The position numbers were made by a program, and so were the translations under genes. From Trichoplusia ni (taxonomy: Eukaryota > Arthropoda > Insecta > Lepidoptera > Noctuidae), in contig NC_039501.1 in the NCBI RefSeq assembly GCF_003590095.1, positions 1,488,001 through 1,552,000 on the forward strand: a DNA stretch of 64,000 bases, given 5' to 3'. The notes beneath the pieces are model-generated. The model was not told where the DNA came from and did not search any database. It was given only the letters and a program-made list of their open reading frames with translations. Below, in pieces: positions 1 through 12,700 of this stretch (position 1 is its first letter; each line of letters opens with the position of its first letter).

Positions 1-146
1 TTGTGTCGCGAGTTCAATTCCCGCGTAGGACAAGCATTTGTGTGATCCACGAATGCTTGTTCTGAGTCGACACCCACTTTGTGCTTGTGATTTGTATGTT
101 TGTGAAGGCGCGACACAAGTATTAACTTCCTTTATGCGAGAGCGGA
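1..146 (+). mobile_element. tRNA-derived SINE, family A (5' truncated by the window edge)
   Basis: Starts within the B-box region (gagttcaattcccgcgtagg), then the family body with 'gacaagcatttgtg', 'gagtcgacacccac' and 'gcgacacaagtattaacttcc'. Shares its consensus with at least eleven other copies in this window. Confidence 0.8.
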
Positions 147-242
147 TAAAAAAGATCCTTAGATCAGGGTGTTTTTCGTTTACTTAGTCTACATAGAAGG
201 CAATGGCGGGACGAGCTCGATTTCTCTCAATAATAAAGACAT

Positions 243-541
243 ATATTATCCTACTACTATTATAAAGGCGAAAGTTTGTAAGTATGGATGTATGGATGTT
301 TGTTACTCTTTCACGTAAAAACTACTGAATGGATTTGAATGAAACTTTACCACAATATAGCTTATACATCAGAATAACACATAGCCTACAATTTTTGAGG
401 TTTCTAATGTGAGGTCGTAAAAATACACATTTTTTGCGCTTACATTGCAAACGCTGACTGAATCCTACAAGATAGATAGAAGGCAGGTATAAATTATAAC
501 TTATATCTTCTAACCACACGGACGAAGTCGCGGGCAACAGT
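243..541 (-). mobile_element. Dispersed 'gttgcccgcgacttcg' element, copy 1
   Basis: On the minus strand it starts 'actgttgcccgcgacttcgt' and ends 'cgccttta(t)aatagtagta'. It shares long stretches with 59414-59636. The family is common in Lepidoptera; I infer a non-autonomous Helitron-like element. Confidence 0.7.
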
Positions 542-597
542 TAGTTATTACCATAAGAGCCACGAGTTCCTCAAAAAGTCTTCAAAGTGGTACTCAC

Positions 598-740
598 ATA
601 TGCTATCGATGTTGAAATCGAACTGTATCCTGGACAGCAGCTTGTTCCTCCGCTTGTCGTCCTCCTGCCGCCAGCGCTGCTCCACGCTCGGAGGTAGGAC
701 GGGGATTATGTCCACCACGTTCTCGTGACATACTAGCACC
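598..740 (-). CDS. hppy: hppy exon 18: CNH domain; last exon inside the window
   Basis: Residues 1017-1063: VLVCHENVVDIIPVL, then RRNKLLSRIQFDFNIDSI. Matches VLVCLDKFVKIVNLQG and ELSFDFRIESV of MAP4K3. The donor is ATAT|gtgagt, phase 2, so the transcript continues left of base 1. About 65-75 CNH residues, including the usual RLLGSDRVVVLESRP-like block, are missing from the window. Confidence 0.92.
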
Positions 741-3700
741 TGGTGATAATATATACAGTACTGTTAGTTCGTCTTGACAGATAGCTGAGGTGTTTAGGTC
801 ATTGCTATAATGGATCAAGGTCTGAAATAAAGTTAATTTTATTTTTGTTTTATAATGACGCTTTGCACTTTATTTTATTTATTTGGGAAAAATAAAGATA
901 TTACATTACGTATAAAACTTATTAGTAAGTTAGATTAAACAAAATCAATGTAATAACCACAACATTTTCCACATATTACGTCACAGATTCGATGTTGGAG
1001 TTGAACGTTTTAGTGAGCTATCAAAATATTTGTTCTAAGGTTGTGCTTGTGTTTAAACTAGCAACATAATGTATAAATAACTTGAACGGCACTTGTGAAT
1101 AAACCGGTTTTAAGCAGTCTCTAATAGATCTTTAAGAAATCCACACTTTCTTTCATTCAAAAATCGCAACAATAAAATGTCAACCTTACTGTATCAATAA
1201 CTATCTAATAACAATAAAACATAAAATTCTCGTGTCATGTTGTACGTAATTGAACTTCTTATGAAGGTCTGTGTGCAAATTGGGCATGTCTGAGAATCGG
1301 ACAACACCTACTTTTTTTTAAATTCCTAAAACTCATTTGTATGGCAACTAAACGTGTGCTTGGTCAGCTAGTTCACCTACATATATAAAACTCGCTATAT
1401 TAACAGTATACATACGGAGTCCTTGTTGAGTTGATGCACTGCCCTCAGCGTGTGCAACCTCTCTGGTCGCGGGATGACTGTGTTTGAGTTGCCCACGCAC
1501 ACCTCCAACTCCTCCGAGTGGAACCATGTCGCTCCTGGTGAGTACGAAATAATAATATAATTATTAGAGATTGATACAGCGCCATCTAGTGTCGAACTAA
1601 GTGAACTTATTTGGTAATTCATAAACATACTTAGATATTTCATGGGAACGTGAAGACATTAAAGATTTATTTTCGGTTTTGCTGATATTTTTTATTTTAC
1701 ACTAGCTGCTGTACACGAAATTGATCCCACGGAAACAAAACCTTGGTAAAGATTATCCTATATGTTAATCCTGGTTATAAACTATCAGTACACAAAGTGG
1801 GTTTTGCGAGAAAGAGGAACATCCATACATATGAACTTTCGCGTTTATATTAGTAGTACTAAGTATATAGATAAAAAGCACCCAGACAAATGATCATGCT
1901 CATCACAAAAACATTTGGTCTGGGCGGGAATCGAACACACGACTGCCGGTATAGCAGCCAGGGTCACTAACTACAACCTTACACCGTCTCTTACCAGAGT
2001 TAATGTTGAGCAGGTTGAGCCTCAAGGGTTTCCTGGTGGCTCCCACGCACAGCAGCGGGTACTCCAGCTCAGGAGTGATGATCAGCTCGAACACCAGCAG
2101 TGGGGATGGGAGAACGCATTCTATGTTCTGTGGGCAAGCGTGTCGAAATCATGAGTATATTTCTTGACTAAGAACTTAGTCAGTGAAATGTTTAAGGATA
2201 TATGTATTAAAAGGTACTCTATAGTAATTGCAATGGATAGGTAAACTGTTTGGAACGAAAATATTGCAAATGATAGTAGATAATAGGGATGATGACTGGG
2301 TATAAAAATAAAAAAATCTTATTAATCCCTCAGTCAGATAATTGAAAAGTATGAGACACGTATTTTTTCCTTTTTCAGAAAAACTAGAATTGACAAAGAT
2401 TAACTGCTTTAAAGTTTAGGAGAGGGGGCTTGTGACGTAACGATATGGTTAAATTTATTCTCAATCGTGACGTCACGCGTTAGTTTCATTCACTGTCAAT
2501 TTGTTTGCGGGACAAATTAAAAAATACGTATCCATTATTATACAAAAACCTACAAGACCAAAACTGCAAAAAAAAAATGTCATCATCCCTATTGTTTAAA
2601 TTTAAACAGAAGTATGTAAAGTATATTAAAAATAATTAAAATAACAAGCGTCTTCATTTCGTAATGTTTCATGGACGGTTGGTATTAGCAACATATTTTA
2701 TTTTAGCACACTTTACTATGAAAATATCAAAAAAAAAACGAGACTACGATTTTGATAGTAACTATCGTGAGAATGATTCATTATTAAACGATGTAACGGT
2801 TTACTCACGCGTATTTATCGGGGTAGCCCGACTAGTTTCGGACCCAACCGGAGTCCTTAATCATGAGCTGACGCGGCGGGATTGCGAGTCGAACTGCCCT
2901 AATAAATACGCGTGAATAAACCGTTACATCATTTAATAATGAGATTACGATTGCTATTCACCACTTTGGCTACTAACGGCAACAAAGTCTGAAACGCGGC
3001 GGCAGTTATCTTTCTTTTTAAAATAAAATAAAGATTTAGATATCATAGCAAGTAAACCAGAGTTTGAAATCAATATATAGGTACCCAATTCCTTTTTTTT
3101 TCTAATTATCAGACTTGTTATATCTTACCTTGAGCAGCATAAACTTTCTGAGTGGATCATACCACTGCATGAGGAAGAGGCCGGCGGGCGTCGCCCCGCA
3201 CAGGTACTTGTACCCGTTGTAGGGGTTGCGGGCAACCGCGCAACGAATGCAACCTGCAAACATGGGTAATTTGGTTATTAGCTATCCTAGATCGTCTTGT
3301 GTATTTTATACATCTTATATCTATGGGTCTTAATGTCACGCGAGACATGGCAGCATGAAAAATCGACCACCGTGACTGAGAGAAGCTCGCGGGAAAACGT
3401 CCTGAACAGCGCCAACGTGTCGCAGAGGGTTGCAAATTTTGCGATGAAGCCTAGTTCGGAGTGCTTGCTGACAAGAGACACACATAAGAGACAGTGTACC
3501 CTTACCTCTGGTGTCGGGCACGCGCGTGGTGAGCGCGAAGCGGCGCGGCAGCAGGCGCGGCGGCAGCACGCGCAGCGAGCGCCCGCCGCGCGCACTGCCC
3601 AGCAGCGCCAGCAGCTCGTGCCGGTACAGCGACGGGGTCTTACCTGGCCAAGTAAACGTAATGTGGTATGGTTAAATCATTCTAGAAAAATGTAAGACAC

Positions 3701-6700
3701 TGTTGGGTAGATGGTGACTTTGACTTCGGGAGAAGAGGCTCGAGACAATCCTTGATCGATGAGGATTGATAATATCAGCGCGACAACACAAAAAACTTAT
3801 GGTGGAACAACATTATTTTGGCCGTGGCAAGCATTATCGACCGGCCCTCTGCCGCTTAGCACTCGTTCACGTCGTATCGCGCGGGCGCGAACACGTGGCG
3901 GGTTTGTGTTTACATTGGCCGCCAGGTGTAAGCGCGTGTTTGACGTCCATGATTACTGTTTGCTTGGCCAAATCGAAGTTCTAGCCAGAACAGCACTAAT
4001 AAACTCTTTTGTATCGAAAGTCCTAGCGACAAATTCAAATTGGTTAAAATTGCCTGATATCGCGAGTTCGACATGAACACACACGTTTGATACGGACGCC
4101 AGTCGCTCGCCCGCAACTTAGACCGCACGTGCGTTTCGTACGTTAACACTTGGATGCCATGATTGATAATTCGCCACTGCATCCGCGATACAACGTGAAT
4201 GAGTACTATGTAACTTTAACACTAGACGTAAAAAATCTGCATACATACGCACCCGAAAATATACGAAAAAAATACTTCTGTCAAATATACAATAAGTACA
4301 CACATTGTGGGACACAGTTATCGTTTTAATTGCATAGCTATTGACTCACCAGACAGCGACATGAGCACATCTTTGATGACATGCATCCATATAGTGCGCC
4401 GCGGACACAGCTGGTCCATCGCCGTCTCGTGTAACTCGTTCAGGTTTAGTGTGTAGATGCCTTCCTCCGCGCCTGCAGACAGACAGACGATTTTACGTAA
4501 AGGTAAAAGTGTTAAAGTTAAGATGGAGCTGGTAATGGCCGAATTTCACAGAGGATGTAAAGATTGCAAAGATTGACTAGTTAGTCAAAGGAAACTTCCA
4601 TTCACTATAAACTTCAAAAGGGAGGAGGTTCTCAATCCATTTTCATCTATTTTTCGTTTTATGTTTGCTGCCTCATAATTTAGGACTGGATGATTCGATT
4701 CTGTTAATTCTTTTCTATCCAACGTCAAATAACTGTATTTTGGTCTCATCAATTTTCATCATCATGATTAAATTCTGAAAGTATCTAATTAAATAGACAT
4801 ACCAACGTGTATTCTTCTTGACTTTCATTTTGAGCTTACCTATAAGTATGTGTTGATCTCTCGTGTCGGGATGTATCCAAGAGGCTGTACAGTTTATCCG
4901 TAAAGGACACCCGTTGAACACCTGTGTGTATATAAATTATGATTTTAAAATAAATCCATAAAATGAAGGTAGTTCAGCAAAAATAGATAGCATGAAGAAC
5001 GCGGACAATATTTTAGAAACTCTAATTCTGTTTTAAGATTTACAATATGAATGTAATTGATTAGATAGTATTTAGAAACTGGACCTTCAACGTACTTTCC
5101 TACATATTTCAGTAGTTACAGTACCTTAGAGAAGCAGGCTCCCATGTGCACCTTGGGCGTGGGTGGCAGGCCGTTGGGCGCGGCCCGCGCGGGGGACTGC
5201 GCCCGCCGCGCTCGGGCTCGTCGTGGGGGCACTGGCGGAGCCCCCGCCTCTACACCGGGGGCTAGGGGGGGAAGAGACACTTTCTACATCAAATCGCCAC
5301 AAGTCGTACAAAAATTGCTTGCTTTCGTGAGTGAACATGAATTAGAAAACAACTTGGGTGCTGATCGCATTACAACTGCAATCCAATTTCGGTCGGGTCT
5401 ATAAGCACTGCATCGCATATCAGCAAGGTTCACGACTGATGTCGGAAATAGACAGGATATTTTCTAGACCGACGCCGTAGTAATGTACTTAAAAATAGAC
5501 CTTAGTGCCTTAAAAAACGCGCTAAATCCGTTTTTAAATTAAATGGCACAGTAACCGAATACTACTTACCGCTATTATCAACTTTGGCTTTATCCCGCTG
5601 GCTGTCAGACAAACTCCTTTGCCGTTGCGAAGTCTTATTCTCCTCATCTATGGCCTCCGTCTTCAAGTCCCGCCCATTTTCCTCTACCATTTTGAAAATT
5701 TCATCTACCGACGACGTTTTCCTCTTAACCTCGAGTTCACATTGACAGAATTGATTTAGATCTATGCCTGCGGTCACCGAATCTGAGTTATGTCTGTTGT
5801 GTTTTTTCCTGTGTTCGAACATTTTGTCTTCCATATTCAAGCTAATGTCAATTTTCCTGCAGAGATCGTCGTCCGTGCCGCCATTTTGTAGTTTGTCGTC
5901 TTCGGATATTCTTAACCTATTCGCGATTTGTAGGGCCCTGAAGTTTGAAACTGAGATTTTTTGTTTTTTACATATATCACAGTAAACGATACCGGAGTCC
6001 GTGTTTTGGTTCGAGCAGTTTCTGTAGTAGCTTAATATGTCCCCGTTTGAGTTGCACACGTCACAGGAACACTTGGCTACCGACCTCTGGAGGTCACTTA
6101 AGGTATTGTTATCCCTTGGCTCAGGTTTAGGACAAAGCCCACATTCACAGTTCGCGTTCCTTAAAGGTGTATCTAAGTGGTCGTTTTCTTGCTGATCCAC
6201 ATACATTATATCTTCCCCTATTTTCCTACACAAAGGATCGTCGATCGAAACTCTGGAAGCACCGATGGGACTTTGGAAATTAGAAGCTAGATTCTGATAG
6301 ATATTAGTGGTAGAATTGTTCAAGAAGTTCTGTTTCAACTGTATGCATTGCGATAAGTGTTGGTCGTGCATTGATAACGCTGTGTTGCCAGCTTGCGCCA
6401 TGTTTGCCGTTTCCGCGGTTAAAGGTAATGTTGCCCTGCGAAAAAAAATACTTTTAGTAGATTTGTAGTTATATTTTGGTAGTTTTAGTAGCTTTTCTCT
6501 TGGGGTTCGCAGTGCGGTTAGGTTTTTAAGCGGTCGGGTGCGGTTAGACACAACTGTGGGAGGGTTTTTGTTAAGTGTATATAATAAGGCAATATCTTTT
6601 TTATTCGTGTTAAAATAACAAGTGGTGCTGGTGGGATAAACCGGATGTTCTTTTTCTAGGTATTCAAAAATGTTTTTTTAATCAGGGATTTATATATTTT

Positions 6701-9700
6701 ACTTTGCTTAAAAATGTACATTTTATATTTAAGCTGCAAAGCTTTTTTTTTTATTTAAAGCATGCCTCATGCTATGACTATGTCTGACTAAATAAATATA
6801 CGAAATACGATACGTTTATAATTATTTACTTTTACATTATAATTACAGACTTTTTATGTTTATAATTTAATTAATTAATATTCATAATTACAACTTTTAT
6901 CTTGTTTTCATAGCTGAAGTTTTAAAAGCTATCCTAATATTATATTCTACCACATGCTTCTGAGTATTGTTTTTTTTAAACAAAGTTTTAAAACATTTTA
7001 CTCTTTTTTGTCTATTTATTTTTATTACTAAAATACTTAATTAGCAAATAGTTAGAATAAAGGCATACTATTAACTATCCTATACCACAAAAAGTCTGTA
7101 ATCAGCTATTTATTTATAAAGGCTCAAATAATAAATCTATACAAAACTAAACTAATCTAATTCTAAATACAGACTGTTCGGAATATTAAAACATCCCAAT
7201 TTTGATTATGTTAATTAAAAATCCCACTGTTTATAACGACTGGCCACATTACACCGTAGAATTTAAATTATTAACCGCACAAATTCAATTACGAATAGGT
7301 ACTTAAAGCCGATTTAGATGCTGCGGGGAATAACGTGCAAGTTGCATTAAATTATGTTTTTTTTTTTTATATAAAAAACGAGTCCCGCGCTAAGGAATTA
7401 AATCCTTGTATCGCGGGGTGTTTCACAAACACTCAAGTCATATGGACAAAAGACACTCATTAGTGGCGGTCGCTGATACCAGATCTGTACGGTATTACAT
7501 TATATTGTAACTAGCACGATATTATACCCACATAGTCTAAATAAGCCTTAACAGATTGCTGAAACATTTTTTTTTTATTTTTTTTTCGGTATATGAAGAT
7601 TATATCTAGGAAATTTGTCGAATTTTATTCCGAACAGCTTAAAAAAGCCTCTAAAAACACAAATACACACAGATATACATTTTTATATATGTATTACATG
7701 CATAAACCTTTCCTTTTACCTGAGCATTAACTCTTCATCGATATATTGCAAGAGGCTCCTAAAACAAGAGAGACAACTTACAGATATAGCCTGGTACTCA
7801 CATGGCGGCGCATTGGTACTTGTTTGGCACTTTTGGGGTACTTTTTGGATTAATTGTCGAGGAAAATAGGAACTGTCGTAGATATGACTAAAAATAGAGT
7901 AAAATTTGCTTGACCCATTTTTCGAAACTTATTTTTCAGTGGGGTATGTAAATTTCTCTGAAACACTAACGATCATTTCAATTTTAATAAAAAAATATGT
8001 CCCGGCTTTTCATTTTACCTACATTGTAATTTCTACTAACAGTAATGATATAAAAGCGGACCCTGATTAAGAAAAGGTTGGGAACCCCTGATTTAAACAT
8101 ACCGCGTAAAAATCTAGGCTGCTATCCCACTCGCGTTATTCCACTAGAAATTCGTGACATTATAATCGCGTCTCCTAAACTTTTTCAAAGAAAGCATAAC
8201 ATGATCTATTTCTTCTTTCTTTATTTTCTTTTTTAAAAACGACCCCCGCATTGAGGAACTTAATCCTTGTGTCGCGCGAGGTTTCACAAACATTTAAGTC
8301 ACATACACAAAGACACCCTGACTCAGGACAAGCAATCGTGGATAACACAAATGCTTGTCATACGCGGGGATCGCACCCGCGACACGTAGCGCTTAGTGGG
8401 TTTGGCGTGATGACCTCAACCACTCGGCTACCCGTGCAGTCAAAATGACGTCTGCGACGTGATCTATTAAACTAAAATGTCATTTTCATACATTTGACCG
8501 TTATATATTGATGTTAGCTTTTGTCAGAGGGGCTGGGGTCATGCAAGACAAGCAGAAGTTATATCTAACGGAGAATAGGCGACGGACAGATGACTTGCGA
8601 CAATAGTCATACGGCCATTTTGAATATTCTATCTTTCTACGGATTTGGCAACAAAACATTGATCTATATCATATACGGAGATTGAATAAAATCCTATGTC
8701 GCGTAGCAAAATACATGGACAGATAAGATAGGATGTCGGTCCTTAGTTTTAATGAATACATGACATTTTATTTTGTTGTTTTCCTTACATTAAAAATAAT
8801 TAAGTTTGAAATATTTGTATGCCGTTTGTGGCAAAACATAGCGTTCATACACCGTCGAAATATGTATCACCAACATTTGTTTTTACCTATGTTCTACAAA
8901 TAAAGAATTTGAATTAGGATATTGAAAACGACAGTTACCTAAGCACCCCAATAGTGACAAATTAAGTGTACCTTTAGTGACGTCAGCAATCGCATATATT
9001 TACTTATATATTTCGTCGCTTTATTTCGACTCTAAGCTTTATTTCCATATATAATATAGTACTTTAAGAGATTGTATAGGTAAAAGATTATTGGTACAAA
9101 TATTATAGAGCATTTTGAATCTCATTCTGTTTAAGATTAAGTCCATGTTCATTTAAACTTAACATGAGACTACTTAATAATAAATTTGAACATTACATTT
9201 CACACAATATGATTCAAATTACTTAATCAAGGTTATTTGTATCAAAAATCTGCTGCATTGCTCTTTAGGCGACTTTTCACCGATAGACGCTATATAAGCG
9301 CCAAATTTAGCTAATATATAAAGCGCTTATTATAATATATTTTATAGTTTATATACTCCAAACAAATTCCACACACAAAACTTGCGATCACTTACTGTTG
9401 GCTTCGATTTGAACTTTAATTCTTTAAGAATAAGATCTAAAATTGCTAGACCAATTAGCTGAATATATTTCCTTTCCTAGCCTTCCTATATTTATTCGGA
9501 AAACGTTGAGGTTAAGTTTTAAAAACCATTTTGGATCCTCAAGATATAGTTAAACTGTTAAACATTAGGCATTTTTCTAGCAATTTTAGACCTTAAAAAA
9601 TCACACTGAAGGCCAAAACAACGCCATAGACAGCGAGTAAACATCTTACCTCATATAACCATAGACACCAATCCCATAGGGAAACCAAAAGCCAGACAGA

Positions 9701-12700
9701 GATCGCAACACATGCTCATTATCAAAAAACACAACTATACTATCATGTGCATTCACACACTCAAAAAAAACACACAAAAACTCATTTAAAAATCCCACAC
9801 ACAAAAAATAAAATACATAAAAAAATGAATACTTAAATAAAATTAATTAGCACACGAAAAACTTAAAAATAAAAATTAGTGTTGGCAATAAAACTTTTTT
9901 TTTTTGTAATTTGGAAAATGTTTTTTTTTTGTTTATACCTTAAACTCATTCTTAATATATCATCCCCTGTGATCACCCGACACCACTTGCTATAACATAA
10001 TATATAAATAAACATAAAGAAGCGAATTAATTAACTGAATTATGTTCTGTATGTGTGTGATATAATGCGGTACTTACTTTTCGCTTGTCGGGAGCGTGTC
10101 GTTGGCTAAGTCTTGTGATAAAGGGTTGTGTTTCGGACAGCTCATTAGTGATGCGACACTCCAGTCTTCGCTTGATTGTCTGTGGTATACTGTAATACGA
10201 ACATTTTGTTATTTTTTGTCTTTTTTTATGATTCGTGATTAAGTATAAATTGTACCATAATGTTACGTTACAATTAATAAACTTTAAAGTAGATAATTTG
10301 ATATACTCAGTCGTCATCCCTATTTATTTATTGATCATACAATCTCGCATGGGTATAGTTATAGTTATTTTTTCCTAAAACAAGTGTTAGACGTACCATT
10401 CCTCTTGATAGTGTCTCCATCGCAGCTAGCGTTGACATCGGCATGCAGATGCATGACGCCGGGCAGGGCGGGGCGGCTGAGGTCGTCGTCGGCGTCCAGG
10501 TCCACGATGGGCGAGTCGTCGTAGGCGGCGCGGCGCGACCCCGCCGTCAGCAGCGAGCGCGGGCGCGCGGGGCCCGGCGCGCCCCCGCCCGCGCCCCCCG
10601 CGCCCCCGCCCGCGCCCCCCGCGCCCCGCGCGCGCCCCGTGTGGCGCGACGCGATGCGCTGCGGGACTGTGGACAGCGCCTGCGGGACACGTGTAAGGTA
10701 TAGGCACCGCCACGGAGCTTAAGCGCTCGGGGGAACACGTTCGCTTTGCGTATCGTAAAATAAAACGCCAATCAATTGTGCATATTCGTCGTCTTGTGGT
10801 GCATGCGACTGCAGCAAAGAACGAATTTCAACCAATCACTCATGTCAGCTATGACGCGACGCTCTGCGTGACAATCACTGCACTTGAGTCCGCCCCGCGC
10901 CTCACTTCATACCGCAAAAGGAACCCAAACAATCACTTCTGCTCAGGTGAAGGTCAGCGCTCAAAATCCGTGCCGGTATATAGGCTCAAATATGGTCATC
11001 TTCACGTATGTGTCAGTTGAGTAAGTGAACCTTAAGCCTAGATAAAAGTTAGAAAAAACTCTTTCTGTACGATAGACTTCACCTGCTAAAAACCGAAATG
11101 GTTTTACCGGGACATAAAATCAGAATAAAACTTCCCCTAAATCCCATGTGTTATTCCAGGTTATAAACTATCCTCTACCAAATTTCGTCCACAACCGTTC
11201 AGCAGTTTTTACGTGAAATAATAACAAACATCTAATCATTAATACACTTACAGTATCCTCGTCCGGCTCGTTGTTACAATGGCTCGGCGGGTTGGAGTAC
11301 TTGTGCAGCAACTCTATCGCGAGCCGCTTGCTCATGTCTTGCTGGAAGAACGCGTGCTGAGGACACAACAAAAACATGGTAAAACTATCGTTTTTTTTTC
11401 AATTTAGTCCAGTTATCCATCGCTCTTTATAGATACGGGGTACGGGTATGTGCAAGTCAAAACGCAACCTGTGATTGACTGTCAATGTTATGGTTTCCAT
11501 ACGAATGTAGATACCATAAAATGTGTTGCATACGTTGCGTATATAATATGTGTACAGCTTGAGTCATGAATATTACAGTTTCCCTAAAAAATACCCTATA
11601 GAGTAATATAAAGTAAATGATGCTCAACTTTGATAATGCATACAATCAATTTAATTATTAATCAGGTAACTTCCTAATAATTTAATTAACCTGTATTGTA
11701 CATTTACAATACAGTTAATCATTACTATTTAATACGGGCATGACATTCGCTCTATTCTTAACTGAGTATGGCGAATTAACCTACATAACATATATATTTT
11801 TATATATATTCGTATATTATTTATAATTATCTATAGTTAGATGTAGGTAGTACTTTTAATAGTGCCCATTGGAGCTGCTTTTCCATTTGACCCAAAGGTT
11901 GATAATGACTTGAGGCATTAAGTCTGCCTTATGTAACACAATTGTACATGAAAGTTTAAATAAATAAATAACAGCATATAGTCAAGAATCACCTGTAACA
12001 ATTTATCAGCGGTGGGTCGTTTCTTGGGGTTCTTGGTGAGGGCGAGCTTGAGGAAGGAGTGGAAGACGGCGGACCAGCGCTCGCGCTCCTTCAGCGAGGG
12101 CGGCTTGAAGCCGGACTTGGACATGAGGAACAACACGCGCATCGGGTGCAGCTCGAACATGGGCGGCTGCAGCTCGGCTAGCTCTGGGAAATGGAAACAA
12201 AACTTATACAATCTGATAATATAATATACATTTTTTCTGACGGAGATGGCGGGTTGACCTGGATTCGTTCTTACCGAACTGGTCACTCGCGGCTTATGAC
12301 AGAGACAAGTGGAAGAAGAGTGGGGAGACCTTTGCCCAGTAATGGGACATTCCAGGCTAGTAATAATATTTTTTTTTGTAGCTCGCTCTTTCCTACTGCT
12401 GGGCCAAGGTTTCAACCAAATCCATCCACGATTCTCTGCTCTGGGCCTCATGGAACCAGCCCGCCCGGTAAGCGTTGAGATCGTCTCGCCACCGCTTCCT
12501 AGGCCGCCCACGGCGAATAATATATTATAGCAGAATGATAAATAATATGTATTTCGAATAAACCATAGTAGGAAACTGTCAATCTGCTTTTGACAGCTAA
12601 GACGTTGGCATTAAAAATACAGAAATTGCGTTTATAAGAACCTAAACTCTAAATCACGCGATTTTTTATAAGGCCTAATAAAACATACATCTTCACAAAG

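Larger units (their letters stand above)
1..597 (-). other. hppy intron 18 (partial), filled with repeats
   Basis: No exon is visible here. Bases 1-146 are a truncated tRNA-SINE and 243-541 a 'gttgcccgcgacttcg' element, leaving little unique DNA. Confidence 0.7.
6436..10077 (-). other. hppy intron 9 (3.6 kb)
   Basis: AT-rich, with poly-T runs near 7360 and 7570 and two SINE-A copies (7376-7458, 8236-8437). I see no exon in it: every open frame is short and low-complexity. Confidence 0.7.

Noticed and set aside
2664..2915. An 83-residue plus-strand open frame.
   Set aside because: Most of it lies in the MITE with inverted repeats, so it is not a gene.
3759..4076. A 105-residue plus-strand open frame in hppy intron 14.
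   Set aside because: No recognisable domain or splice context; CpG-rich DNA with few stop codons explains it.
10426..10713. Arg/Ala/Gly-rich open frames on both strands over exon 8 and beyond.
   Set aside because: They are out-of-frame products of the GC-rich exon; the splice phases select the frame given for exon 8.
11918..12511. A 197-residue minus-strand open frame spanning hppy exon 6 and neighbouring intron.
   Set aside because: Only 11993-12183 belongs to the gene; the upstream part is a LINE remnant and the downstream part is intron beyond a good donor.
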